From positions 1 through 49,664 of the forward strand of contig CAZOKE010000004.1 in NCBI GenBank assembly GCA_964580495.1: DNA of 49,664 nt, in the 5' to 3' direction. The translations under genes were made by a program, and so were the position numbers. Below the pieces are notes generated by a model, which saw nothing but the letters and a program-made list of their open reading frames with translations, had not been told where the DNA came from and did not search any database. Source of the DNA: JAIFWV01 sp964580495 (GTDB lineage: Bacteria > Patescibacteriota > Doudnabacteria > UBA920 > O2-02-FULL-48-8). Positions 15,300 to 23,352 of this stretch are shown in pieces (within the stretch, counting starts at the first letter, position 1; the number at the start of each line of letters is the position of its first letter).

Positions 15300-17071
15300 C
15301 AAAAACCGGCAGAAATCAACAAGGATTCAGCACTCTGGAAATCATGATCGCTTTGGTCATCATCGTTTTGAGTATTTCAGCGGTAATGCTCATGGTTTTC
15401 GGAAGCCAATCGACTTCGCTGGGAACCCAAACCAACCAGGAAGCTTTATACAAAGCGCAGCAAGTGCTGGAAGCTGCTCGCGCCCAAGCCAATTTAGATT
15501 TTTTTTCGGTTTCTAGCACCGCTCCAGTCGGAGATGACATTTATACCAAGCAATTAAATGTCACGGATTCAGCAGATGGATTTACAAAAACAGTCACGAG
15601 TCTGGTAAGTTGGGCAGGAAAAAATGTCAGCCTTTCTACGGCACTCACAGATTGGACCGCGATGCTCACCGGCGATACATGCAGCCCGACATTAGTTGGG
15701 GATTGGACAAATCCGCAATTATTGGGCACAGCTGATGTCGGCCAAAACAACGGCGGTACAGACGTCCAAGTTTGGAACAAAAAAGCCTATATCACAGCGG
15801 ATGCTTCCGATGCCAGCAAGGGTGATTTTTATGTCGTTGACGTCAGCGACCCAACAAAATCTAATTTACCCATTTTGGGCAGTGTCAATACGGGTCCCGG
15901 ACTGGCGGCGGTAGCAGTGGAAGGGAACCAGTATGCGTTTGTCGCCAACATCAGTACAGTTTCGCAGCTGCAGGTGATCGATATTTCAAATTCGAGCTCG
16001 CCTAAACTCGTTACTTCTCTGAAAGTCACACCCGCCGGCGATACCGCAGTTGGTAACAGTATTTACTATTCGAAAGGCAGAGTTTATCTGGGCACTACTA
16101 AATCGAGTGGTGCTGAATTTTACGTTATCGATGTCAGCAATCCAAACTCACTTTCAGCCAGTTCTATAAAAGCCAGCTTTGAAATTAATTCTGCTGTAAA
16201 TGCAATTGTGGTCAGGAACGGCATTGCTTATTTGGCGGCTCCGGATGATCCATCCACTCCGGCAATTGCAGAACAGCTCAAAGAGCTGAATGTTGCAGAT
16301 GCAGATAATGGCAACATTAGTTTGCTGGCATCATATGGCCCGAATCCGTCAACGTTATCCGGAGAAGGATTGTACCTTTCCAAGGACAGCAAAACTCTTT
16401 ATCTCGGGGAAGGCGGTGCTAACCCGGGAAACAATCCGCAGTTTTTTGCGCTTAACATCTCCACTCCCGGCACAATTACAAAAATTAGCTCCAAATATAT
16501 TCCGACATCAAAAAGCGTGGGAGTAAATGCTTTGGCAGTGCGAAGCAATCTGGCTTTTCTCTGGACGAGTGACACAAATTTAGGTTTCCAAATTTGGGAT
16601 TTGAATAATCTAGGCAGCAATATTCCTTATGCCGCTCTAAACACCCAGCAGACGGCAACCGGCGGCTTTGATTGCGATGGCAATTTTATTTACACGGCTC
16701 AACAAAGCCAGAAGGCTTTGCAAATTATCGGTCCAGGAGTCATACCATTCGCTTATTCGCTTTCAAATATTCCGGATATGACATTAAATTCGGGAGGCAG
16801 CCCAGTGGCACTCACTATAACAGTAACTATGACTTCCGGAACTCCGCAACCTGTAACACTTACGGCGCCAAATCCGGCTTCATCCGATATCACCATTTCA
16901 CCTGGATCAGTTTTGTCTTGTACGCCCAGCGCGACAGCGCCAAATACTTGTACAGTGACTTTTAATTATTCGGCTCTTTCTGGCGCCAAAACCAAGACTT
17001 ATAACAACCAGATTATTTCTGGCTCGCCCAACGGCATGTCGAGCAATAATTTTAAAATCACCGTCCAATAA
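15296..17071 (+). CDS. Pilin-like N-terminus fused to a beta-propeller (LVIVD-type) protein
   Basis: The 591-residue protein starts with a prepilin signal, QQG|FSTLEIMIALVIIVLS with Glu at +5. Beyond about residue 120 it becomes a repeat protein whose units contain V-x-x-x-x-A-Y-x...FYVVDVSDPT, LQVIDISNSSSPKLV and FYVIDVSNPN. These are LVIVD/WD-like blades expected to form a propeller up to about residue 480. A beta-sandwich C-terminus with PVTLTAPNPASSDI follows. Its place between pseudopilins suggests a minor pilin at the tip that displays an adhesive or sensing head, analogous in role to PilY1, though not homologous to it. It overlaps the preceding gene by 4 bases. Confidence 0.8.
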   Translation: MTKTGRNQQGFSTLEIMIALVIIVLSISAVMLMVFGSQSTSLGTQTNQEALYKAQQVLEAARAQANLDFFSVSSTAPVGDDIYTKQLNVTDSADGFTKTVTSLVSWAGKNVSLSTALTDWTAMLTGDTCSPTLVGDWTNPQLLGTADVGQNNGGTDVQVWNKKAYITADASDASKGDFYVVDVSDPTKSNLPILGSVNTGPGLAAVAVEGNQYAFVANISTVSQLQVIDISNSSSPKLVTSLKVTPAGDTAVGNSIYYSKGRVYLGTTKSSGAEFYVIDVSNPNSLSASSIKASFEINSAVNAIVVRNGIAYLAAPDDPSTPAIAEQLKELNVADADNGNISLLASYGPNPSTLSGEGLYLSKDSKTLYLGEGGANPGNNPQFFALNISTPGTITKISSKYIPTSKSVGVNALAVRSNLAFLWTSDTNLGFQIWDLNNLGSNIPYAALNTQQTATGGFDCDGNFIYTAQQSQKALQIIGPGVIPFAYSLSNIPDMTLNSGGSPVALTITVTMTSGTPQPVTLTAPNPASSDITISPGSVLSCTPSATAPNTCTVTFNYSALSGAKTKTYNNQIISGSPNGMSSNNFKITVQ

Positions 17072-17072
17072 C

Positions 17073-17555
17073 ATGCGAACCCAAGCCGGCTTTACATTAA
17101 TGGAAACCCTGATCTATCTCGCTTTGTTCGCGATTGTCATTGGTGGCGGCATGGTGGCCGTATTTGAAATCATCCAAAGTACCGATGCGACCAACAACAA
17201 AATTATTATGCAGGAAGAAGCCAATTTTTTTCTTCGCAAAATCGATTGGAGCTTGACTGGTGCGACTGCTGTCAGTGTCCCGGCTTCCACCAGTTTGCAG
17301 ACTACAAAAAATATCAGCGGCACACCGACACAAATTAATTTTAGTCTCAGTGGCAGCAATCTGAATTACCAGCAGGGGAGCGGCTCTGCGGCCGTCTTGA
17401 ATTCCAGCAGCATTGCTGTTTCCAATTTATCATTTGTAAAAACCAGCACTGCCGGCGAGCCCGACGCGATTACCGCCAGCTTTACCCTGACCTCGGTCCA
17501 AAACGGCCGAGCCGCTTCGGATAATTTTTCGACCACTAAATATTTACGTCAATGA
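17073..17555 (+). CDS. Type IV pilin-like protein (PilW/GspJ-like)
   Basis: This 160-residue minor pilin starts MRTQAG|FTLMETLIYLALFAI, with Glu at +5 and a strongly hydrophobic first helix. The rest is Ser/Thr-rich and beta-stranded, consistent with GspJ/PilW-type globular domains. It begins 1 base after the propeller pilin and overlaps the next gene by 4 bases, so the five genes from pilB on form one coupled operon. No Cys pair is visible. Confidence 0.83.
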   Translation: MRTQAGFTLMETLIYLALFAIVIGGGMVAVFEIIQSTDATNNKIIMQEEANFFLRKIDWSLTGATAVSVPASTSLQTTKNISGTPTQINFSLSGSNLNYQQGSGSAAVLNSSSIAVSNLSFVKTSTAGEPDAITASFTLTSVQNGRAASDNFSTTKYLRQ

Positions 17556-17947
17556 GACAACGAGGTTTTATTGCCCTTGCGTCGGCGATTATTATTTCAG
17601 TTTTGCTTCTGGCTATCACAGCGGCCATAAGCCTGACAGGATTCTTTGGCAGGTTCAATGTTTTCGATTCGGAGTCCAAAGAGCGCAGTTCGGCTCTGGC
17701 CGAAGCCTGTATCGACACAGCCAAATTGAACTATGCAAATAATTCAAGCTATGCCCCAAACAATCAAAGCGTGTCTGTGGGCTCAGATCAATGTACAATC
17801 ATTTCTTTTTTGAAAAATACCCCGACCACAGGTCAGGACACTATTAAGACCCAAGCTTCTATAAACAAATCTTATACTGACCTGCAAGTTGTGATTAAGG
17901 ATACGGATTTCAGCCTGATTTCTTGGGATGAACTGCCACATTTTTAG
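17552..17947 (+). CDS. PilX/GspK-like minor pilin without Glu5
   Basis: The 131-residue protein starts MRQRG|FIALASAIIISVLLL. The Gly and hydrophobic helix fit a prepilin signal, but the conserved Glu at +5 is replaced by Ala. That absence is typical of GspK/PilX-type pilins, which sit at the very tip. The globular part (about residues 45-131) has two Cys (about residues 53 and 74), which may form a disulfide. It is the last gene of the coupled operon. The next pilin gene has its own 95-bp upstream region. Confidence 0.75.
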   Translation: MRQRGFIALASAIIISVLLLAITAAISLTGFFGRFNVFDSESKERSSALAEACIDTAKLNYANNSSYAPNNQSVSVGSDQCTIISFLKNTPTTGQDTIKTQASINKSYTDLQVVIKDTDFSLISWDELPHF

Positions 17948-18041
17948 GTATTGCTAATGCTGCCGTTTTGTGCTAAAAATAAGTATTGCCAAACAAAATA
18001 ATAAACTTTAAAGGTCGAATATAGAATAAGGAAATAATTTA

Positions 18042-18581
18042 ATGAAAATTACAAGTAAGCAATCAGGTTTTACCCTCATTGAGATTTTGGTTGTTATGGG
18101 TATTATCGCAGTCTTGGCAGCAATAGTTTTGATTGCTATCAATCCGGCTCGACAGTTTGCGCAATCAAGGAACACCCAAAGGTCTAGCAATGTCAACGCG
18201 ATTCTTAATGCAATTGGTCAAAATTTGGCAGATAATAAAGGAACATTCAATTGCAGTACAGGCAGCATACCGGGAACCACAACCGCAGTGCCAAATCCGA
18301 TCACTTCTGCTAACGTCCCATCTGCTGCCAAAAGGATTGCGAAAGTCACTCCAGCTGGAGCCAACGATGTTGACCTAAGCTGTCTTACCCCAACTTACAT
18401 TGCAGAGTTGCCGTTCGATCCTAGTCCTTCTGCGGCACATTGGACTTCAACCACGGACTATGATACCGAATATTATGTAGTTCAAGACAATTCAAGCACT
18501 GGTGGGGGAAGAATCACCGTTTTTGCCCAAAATCCTGAATCAGCTTTGAGCCAAACTAATTACATTGCAGTAACTCGATAA
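18042..18581 (+). CDS. Type IV pilin (possible major pilin)
   Basis: This 179-residue pilin starts MKITSKQSG|FTLIEILVVMGIIAVLA with Glu at +5. The alpha-1 helix continues to INPARQFAQSRNTQRSSNVNAI, then a globular domain with two Cys (about residues 68 and 127) and the motif YIAELPFDPSPSA typical of Patescibacteria pilins. It has its own leader with an SD-like AGGAAA and its own terminator, so it can be expressed apart from the assembly genes. This makes it a good candidate for the main pilus subunit. Confidence 0.85.
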   Translation: MKITSKQSGFTLIEILVVMGIIAVLAAIVLIAINPARQFAQSRNTQRSSNVNAILNAIGQNLADNKGTFNCSTGSIPGTTTAVPNPITSANVPSAAKRIAKVTPAGANDVDLSCLTPTYIAELPFDPSPSAAHWTSTTDYDTEYYVVQDNSSTGGGRITVFAQNPESALSQTNYIAVTR

Positions 18582-18599
18582 ATTTTTTCGGAATAAAAA

Positions 18600-18624
18600 A
18601 GTCACCTCCATGGGTGGCTTTTTT
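18600..18624 (+). terminator. Rho-independent terminator
   Basis: AGTCACC (18600-18606) pairs with GGTGGCT (18613-18619), followed by six T. Confidence 0.75.
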
Positions 18625-18671
18625 GTTTTATTGCTTTGTTCTATAATGCTTACAGATTAATTTTTAATTAT

Positions 18672-19607
18672 ATGGATCAAATTTTGCCAACATCAGTCCC
18701 CAAAAGCACGCCCAAGGATGTGTTTTATTATCTGCTCTCGATAGTGACGCTGTATATGAGCGCCATTAGTTTTATTTCCCTGCTGTTCCAGTTGGTAGGG
18801 TATTGGTTTCCCGATCCGCAAGCAGTTGCTTACGGCGCGAACCAAACGATCCGCTGGGCGTCTGCCATCCTCATCGTAAGTTTCCCGGTTTATCTTTTCC
18901 TGATGTGGCTGATCAACAAGGACATCACGGCTGACCCATCCCGCCGCGAAGTCCGTGTGCGCAAGTGGCTGGGGTATCTCACGTTGTTTATCTCGGCAAT
19001 TGTCTCGATCGTGGACGTGGGAACTTTGGTTTACAATCTCCTTGGCGGGGAATTAGCCGCGCGAGTGATTTTGAAAATTCTGGTCGTGCTGGTTGTCGCC
19101 GCATCAGTGTTTTTCTATTATCTTCGCGAACTGCGTTCCACCCGCGAGCTCGGGCCGTCCAACAAAATCCTTGCTTGGATTGTGTCCATAGTTGTGTTGG
19201 CGAGCATTGTCGTAGCTTTCGTGGTGGTCGGCTCTCCTACGCGCCAGCGGAAATTGAACTTCGACAGCACTCGGGTCAATAACCTCGCCCAAATCCAAAG
19301 CGAGATCCAGAGTTACTACGCTCGGACCAACACGCTTCCATCAAACCTTGCCAGTCTAACGCAAGGTTTGTCCCCGATATATGTTCCCAAAGATCCGGAA
19401 ACCGGTGCGGATTACGAATACATCGTCAAAAACAATCTCTCGTTCCAGCTCTGCGCTACATTTGACCTGCCATCCGAAGCCAATCAAAATTATCGCACTC
19501 CCGCGATTTATCCTTATAGCGTAAGTGACAACTGGTCGCATGGACCCGGCCGAGTGTGCTTTGATCGCACAGCAAACCCGCAGCTAGACAAACCACCGAT
19601 GAAGTAA
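18672..19607 (+). CDS. DUF5671-like membrane protein with pilin-like C-terminal domain
   Basis: From the ATG at 18672 the protein has 311 residues; a TTG frame start at 18636 lies inside the TATAAT region and is rejected. Residues 1-200 form about five membrane spans (segments near 15-45, 60-85, 105-125, 135-155 and 175-195), resembling DUF5671 proteins. The last 110 residues lie outside the membrane. They read R-x-x-N-L-A-Q-I-Q-x-x-I-Q-x-Y-Y-x-x-x-x-x-L-P followed by VPKDPETGADYEY, the pattern of pilin globular domains just after alpha-1. It may dock to or organise pili. It is monocistronic, with a terminator at 19621-19650. Confidence 0.7.
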   Translation: MDQILPTSVPKSTPKDVFYYLLSIVTLYMSAISFISLLFQLVGYWFPDPQAVAYGANQTIRWASAILIVSFPVYLFLMWLINKDITADPSRREVRVRKWLGYLTLFISAIVSIVDVGTLVYNLLGGELAARVILKILVVLVVAASVFFYYLRELRSTRELGPSNKILAWIVSIVVLASIVVAFVVVGSPTRQRKLNFDSTRVNNLAQIQSEIQSYYARTNTLPSNLASLTQGLSPIYVPKDPETGADYEYIVKNNLSFQLCATFDLPSEANQNYRTPAIYPYSVSDNWSHGPGRVCFDRTANPQLDKPPMK

Positions 19608-19620
19608 AGACAAAAAAAGC

Positions 19621-19650
19621 AAAACCGAGGCTGATAATGCCTCGGTTTTT
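19621..19650 (+). terminator. Rho-independent terminator
   Basis: AAAACCGAGGC (19621-19631) pairs with GCCTCGGTTTTT (19639-19650). Confidence 0.8.
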
Positions 19651-19705
19651 TATTGCATTTGCTTGAGTTTCATGCCGTAATATTTTTATTTATCCAGAGT
19701 TTTAC

Positions 19706-19747
19706 CTCAATACCCCCACCATATCCACATAAAATTGGGGTATTGAG
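19706..19747. repeat. Perfect 11-bp inverted repeat
   Basis: CTCAATACCCC (19706-19716) and GGGGTATTGAG (19737-19747) pair perfectly around a 20-base loop. No T run follows, so it is more likely an operator or cruciform site than a terminator. Confidence 0.5.
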
Positions 19748-19844
19748 CAAATTTTAGCCAAAATTTGGGGCTTTTCACTAATGCTATCCGGAAAAGCCAT
19801 TGAAAACACTATATTTTCGGGAAACCAGATTTTTCGAATAAACA

Positions 19845-19873
19845 TTGCTTCCGGTTTATTTCGGATTTATAAT
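19845..19873 (+). promoter_or_regulatory. Promoter for the secreted protein at 19994
   Basis: TTGCTT (19845-19850) and TATAAT (19868-19873) are 17 bases apart, giving a leader of about 115 nt. Confidence 0.6.
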
Positions 19874-19887
19874 AGGTTCGACTCCAG

Positions 19888-19933
19888 TACAGGGGAATTG
19901 GGCCACCAAATACAGGGGAATTGGGCCACCAAA
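19888..19933. repeat. Two tandem copies of a 23-bp unit in the 5' leader
   Basis: The unit begins TACAGGGGAATTGGG and ends CCACCAAA. It occurs twice without a gap and without a mismatch (19888-19910 and 19911-19933), inside the presumed untranslated leader of the gene at 19994. Confidence 0.85.
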
Positions 19934-19993
19934 GTCGACAGAAATCAAAAGTTTAAAAAAAGAAATAATAATTTATTAAGAAAGGATTTTATA

Positions 19994-21646
19994 ATGAAAA
20001 AATCTATAGCAATGGGCACAGCTTTGGCTGTTACCATCTTTGCTACTGTTTCATTTATAGTTCCGTTTAATGGAGCAGCAGCATCAACGACTATCACAGT
20101 AGGTAATCCAGCCGTGTCGCGCGCAGTAACTGATACATACCAAAACTTTACGGTTATTGATACCAATAATCCCGTTTCAGCTAATGGCTGGCTGTCTACA
20201 TTCACGTATTATGCCGCCTATACAAAACCATTTGAATTTGTGCTTGTTGATCCTAGCAACGTGGTTCAGTGGGTAAGCCCGACAATTACTCCTGCGACTA
20301 CCGGAGTCCAAACTTATAGCCAAGTAGTCCCGGTGCAAGCAGGATGGAATCTAGGTGTTCACTTTGACTTAACCGGAACGATCCCGTTTGATTACACTGG
20401 AACAGCACCTGCGCCGTACACTCCTAATAACTTTGGAATCCCAACAGTAGGCGTAGCTCTGACTATCGAAGGAACAAGTAATCGTATTTACTCTTGGGGA
20501 GCCACAGGTACATCTGCCACAACCTGTTCTTCCCAGACTCTTGTCAGCGGCACAAATATAAAGAGCGCAGGATGGACGGAAACGACCCAAGCCCCTTCAA
20601 CATCTTTGTTAGCTACTTCATACACCCTTGGAAACCTCAGCAATTCAGCGGTTGCAACACAAACAGTAATTCCACCGTGGGTTGATCCAAGTACTAACTC
20701 AAACTTTACTGGGTCGGGTGCAGTGTGGGTTTCTACTGATGCCACATGGCCTGGAGGAACAGGTAATACAGAAGGTAATCCGAATAATGACCAATGGCGA
20801 TTATTTCAAGACACTTTCACCTTGCCAGTGGGCGCCACAGTTACATCTGCAAACATTGCATTCACAGCTGATAATGCGACAGATGTTTACCTGAATGGTA
20901 ATCCGACACCAATTGCAACCACGGGAAATGTATATGGTCCAGTACCCGTTTCTCTTCCATATAACTTTAGCAATGTATTTACCGCATCGTTTACTCCTGG
21001 CCCATTAACAAACACCTTGAGCTTTGTGGTTCGTAATTGGGGAGGTAATTTCAATCCCAATCCGACCGGGTTATTATACAAAGCAGTTGTAAATTATTGC
21101 ACACCCAATGCAGCCCCAGAATGTCCTGCAGCTCCTGCGGTCGCGGCGGCTTATCTGCAATCACTTGGAATTAAACCTGGTAGCACTCAAGGAAAGAACA
21201 TTATCTCGCAGGTTGCCCAGCATATGGGACTACAGAGTAACTTCGATAATGTACCAGCTTGCCAACTCTCAAATTATTCGAATGCAGTTAAGGCTTATAT
21301 AAACAATTTCTTGATTGAAACATTCACTGCACCTAACTCATTGTATTACAACGGGATGACATCTTCAGCAGGCCTCTATGGCACGGGCACATTCAGCTTT
21401 AGTTGGAATAAAGGGACAGGAGTTGTGACTGGCGGTTATTATAATGAAATCGTTGGGGGAATAACCTATCAAAATGTGGTTAGTTCCGGTACGGTATCTG
21501 GCGGGGTAGTTACTCTGCATTTCACTCGTGCTGTCCCGAATAGTTATTCATTTAATCTTACAGGTGGATCATTTTCGGGAAATACTTTTAGTGGTTTGAT
21601 GGATGGTCCATACCTTTTCACGGCAACAGGAACAATCACTCCTTAA
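19994..21646 (+). CDS. Large secreted protein of unknown function
   Basis: From the ATG at 19994 (SD AAAGGA) the protein has 550 residues. It starts with a signal peptide, MKKSIAMGTALAVTIFATVS...GAAA, nearly the same as that of the gene at 21799. The mature part is Ser/Thr/Asn-rich and beta-stranded. One region (about residues 215-350) has a lectin/jelly-roll look, with TSANIAFTADNATDVYLNGN, a stretch seen in PEP-CTERM and galactose-binding-like domains. A helical segment with three Cys follows (AYLQSLGIKPGSTQGKNIIS), and then a C-terminal beta domain. No anchor is visible, so it is probably released or bound to the surface through other proteins. The frame upstream of 19994 back to 19781 crosses the repeats and is not coding. 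Confidence 0.75.
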   Translation: MKKSIAMGTALAVTIFATVSFIVPFNGAAASTTITVGNPAVSRAVTDTYQNFTVIDTNNPVSANGWLSTFTYYAAYTKPFEFVLVDPSNVVQWVSPTITPATTGVQTYSQVVPVQAGWNLGVHFDLTGTIPFDYTGTAPAPYTPNNFGIPTVGVALTIEGTSNRIYSWGATGTSATTCSSQTLVSGTNIKSAGWTETTQAPSTSLLATSYTLGNLSNSAVATQTVIPPWVDPSTNSNFTGSGAVWVSTDATWPGGTGNTEGNPNNDQWRLFQDTFTLPVGATVTSANIAFTADNATDVYLNGNPTPIATTGNVYGPVPVSLPYNFSNVFTASFTPGPLTNTLSFVVRNWGGNFNPNPTGLLYKAVVNYCTPNAAPECPAAPAVAAAYLQSLGIKPGSTQGKNIISQVAQHMGLQSNFDNVPACQLSNYSNAVKAYINNFLIETFTAPNSLYYNGMTSSAGLYGTGTFSFSWNKGTGVVTGGYYNEIVGGITYQNVVSSGTVSGGVVTLHFTRAVPNSYSFNLTGGSFSGNTFSGLMDGPYLFTATGTITP

Positions 21647-21660
21647 TTTTTGTAAGAAAA

Positions 21661-21721
21661 ATCCGCCCAAGAGAGATCCTGAAACGAGTATAGGATGGAA
21701 CCGATTAGGGCGGGTTTTTTG
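21661..21721 (+). terminator. Rho-independent terminator
   Basis: ATCCGCCC (21661-21668) pairs with GGGCGGGTT near 21708-21716, followed by T run. Confidence 0.65.
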
Positions 21722-21798
21722 TGCTTTGGATAGCTTGGCACGTTCGTATTTTTATTTAAAATTATAAACTGGTCGATTAATTAAACGAAAGGAAATTT

Positions 21799-22074
21799 AT
21801 GCGTAGATCTATTGCAATTGGGACTGCTTTGGCAGTCATTATTTTTGCGACTTTTGCATTCATATTTACGTTCTCGGGCGCTTTGGCAGCTTCTGATTCT
21901 TATTGCGGCTCGTCGGCAAATGGGTGTGCTGCCGCGGCTAATGCCGGCGCTCAATGTGGGACTGGTGCGGCTTCCGGAAGTTTTGGTGCATTTGGGAAGG
22001 ACAATAATTTTGCTGGCGGGGCAAATGGTTATCAAACTGGGCTAAACAACAGTGCCGTGTGCGGAAACCGATAA
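21799..22074 (+). CDS. Small secreted Gly/Ala/Asn-rich protein
   Basis: This 91-residue precursor has the signal peptide MRRSIAIGTALAVIIFATFA...ALAA, closely similar to that of the upstream 550-residue protein. The mature part is about 60 residues with four Cys and is rich in Gly, Ala and Asn, with a repeating GGANG/NNFAGG flavour. An SD (AAAGGAAA) precedes the start and a terminator follows. It is likely a small disulfide-stabilised surface or released peptide. The shared leader with an unrelated mature part suggests leader duplication or cassette exchange. Confidence 0.7.
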   Translation: MRRSIAIGTALAVIIFATFAFIFTFSGALAASDSYCGSSANGCAAAANAGAQCGTGAASGSFGAFGKDNNFAGGANGYQTGLNNSAVCGNR

Positions 22075-22106
22075 GGAACTCTAATTCCTTAAACAATATC
22101 CGAAAA

Positions 22107-22134
22107 AACCCATCCGACCCAGGGTGGGTTTTTT
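22107..22134 (+). terminator. Rho-independent terminator
   Basis: ACCCATCC pairs with GGGTGGGT across 22108-22129, followed by six T. Confidence 0.75.
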
Positions 22135-22136
22135 AA

Positions 22137-22165
22137 TTTAGTACTAAGTACTAAATACTATGTAC
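22137..22165. repeat. Heptamer repeat (AGTACTA type)
   Basis: Four consecutive units of about 7 bp, AGTACTA, AGTACTA, AATACTA and TGTAC, lie between the small secreted protein and the GC-rich block. Confidence 0.65.
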
Positions 22166-22184
22166 GAAAGATTGAAAATAAAAA

Positions 22185-22212
22185 GGTGAGTCCTCTTGGT
22201 AGAGAACCCACC
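22185..22212 (-). terminator. Minus-strand terminator of the beta-helix gene
   Basis: GGTGGGTTCT pairs with AGGACTCACC on the minus strand, followed by a TTTTTATT tract. Nearly the same hairpin ends the next minus-strand gene (23303-23337). Confidence 0.7.
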
Positions 22213-22227
22213 CGCGCGAAGCGAGGC

Positions 22228-23205
22228 CTACTGGTTCGCGTGAACCTTCGGCTTGTTTGTGAACGACGGATCTGCGTCTACAGCAACACCAGGGTACTGG
22301 TAGCCGGCTCCGGAGATCGTGTTGTTGATGATCTTATCGTTCGTACCTTGGTCAGCCACGCCGGCCTGGTAACCGGCGGTGACGTTTCCCGAAATGTTGG
22401 TGAAAGAGTCGTTCGAGATGGTGTTGTTTACGACTTTCTCGTTCGTCTGGTCCGTGACTGCGTTGCAACTGGCGTCGAGGTTCGACAACCAGACGCCGAC
22501 ATCGTTGTTAGTGACGATGTTCTGCACAATCTGGATGCCGGTGGTAATTGCGCCACTATAACAGTCGCCACCAACGACAATGATGCCGCCCGAGGAGGCA
22601 TTATTGGTTCCGGTATAGGCGTTTCCGGAAACGGTGTTTTTCATCGCGGATCCGGATGATCCGTATCCGAATTGAATCCCGTTCATCGCGATGTAATTCA
22701 CACGACCTTGTCCAGTCACGGTGTTGTTGCTCACTACCGCGTTCGCACCTTGGCCGTTAACCACGATCCCGCCCTTCTGGTAATTCCAGACCTGGTTTCC
22801 CGAGATCTTGCCAGTCGCACTGCCGCCGAGCGTGAATGCCCGGTAATAGATGGCAACACCGTGTTGGGTGCCGTTGGGCGGTACCTCACCGATGTCGTGG
22901 ATGTTGCTGTTGAGCACATCGACTGCCACCGGACCTGCGTCGCCGTTGACCAGCACTCCGAAGTAGTTTGAATTCTTGACCTCGGCTTTCACCGTGCCGC
23001 CGAGGCCGTTGGCGTCGTAGTAGACGCCGATGTTGCACCCGGCCGCGTCCACGGTTCCTGTCACTGTGCCCGATGGATTGATCATGGCCGCGGTCATATT
23101 GATGCCGTCCCGGACGAATCCGGTCGGTGTGCAGGCAGCTGCCTTTGAAACATTGGCGAGCAACATCATGGTGATGACGAAGAGGGCGCAAACCATTCGC
23201 TTCAT
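22228..23205 (-). CDS. Secreted right-handed parallel beta-helix protein
   Basis: The 325-residue precursor starts with a signal peptide, MKRMVCALFVITMMLLANVSKAAA. It then shows repeated coils of the pectate-lyase/NosD type: GGIVVNGQGANAVVSNNTV, MKNTVSGNAY, IQIVQNIVTNNDVGVWLSN, KVVNNTISNDSF and KIINNTISGAGY, with the N-N-T-I/V-S ladder typical of beta-helices. Such folds bind or cut polysaccharides; no catalytic residues can be named here. The gene is clearly GC-richer than the host average. It has an AT-rich consensus promoter (TTGACA-17-TACAAT, 23291 to 23263) and SD GGAGG. It may be an acquired surface adhesin or sugar-acting protein. Confidence 0.78.
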   Translation of the reverse strand: MKRMVCALFVITMMLLANVSKAAACTPTGFVRDGINMTAAMINPSGTVTGTVDAAGCNIGVYYDANGLGGTVKAEVKNSNYFGVLVNGDAGPVAVDVLNSNIHDIGEVPPNGTQHGVAIYYRAFTLGGSATGKISGNQVWNYQKGGIVVNGQGANAVVSNNTVTGQGRVNYIAMNGIQFGYGSSGSAMKNTVSGNAYTGTNNASSGGIIVVGGDCYSGAITTGIQIVQNIVTNNDVGVWLSNLDASCNAVTDQTNEKVVNNTISNDSFTNISGNVTAGYQAGVADQGTNDKIINNTISGAGYQYPGVAVDADPSFTNKPKVHANQ

Positions 23206-23262
23206 TCGATTCCTCCAGTTGAGTTAGCGAAGACAATGCAAATTGTCTTATTGAACCAAAGA

Positions 23263-23291
23263 ATTGTATGTTTTTTACCACTTTTTGTCAA
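23263..23291 (-). promoter_or_regulatory. Promoter of the beta-helix gene
   Basis: On the minus strand TTGACA (23291-23286) and TACAAT (23268-23263) are 17 bases apart. Confidence 0.7.
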
Positions 23292-23302
23292 AGATAAAAA
23301 GA

Positions 23303-23337
23303 AAACGGGTGAGTCCTTCCGAAGAAGAACCCACCCG
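23303..23337 (-). terminator. Minus-strand terminator
   Basis: CGGGTGGGTTCTTC pairs with GAAGGACTCACCCG, followed by TTTTC. The stem is shared almost exactly with 22185-22212. Confidence 0.7.
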
Positions 23338-23352
23338 CGTCACGCGAGGAAG

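Noticed and set aside
19875..19885. GGTTCGACTCC, a T-arm-like sequence suggesting a tRNA or att site
   Set aside because: The flanking bases do not pair as a T stem, and no D or anticodon arm is found upstream.
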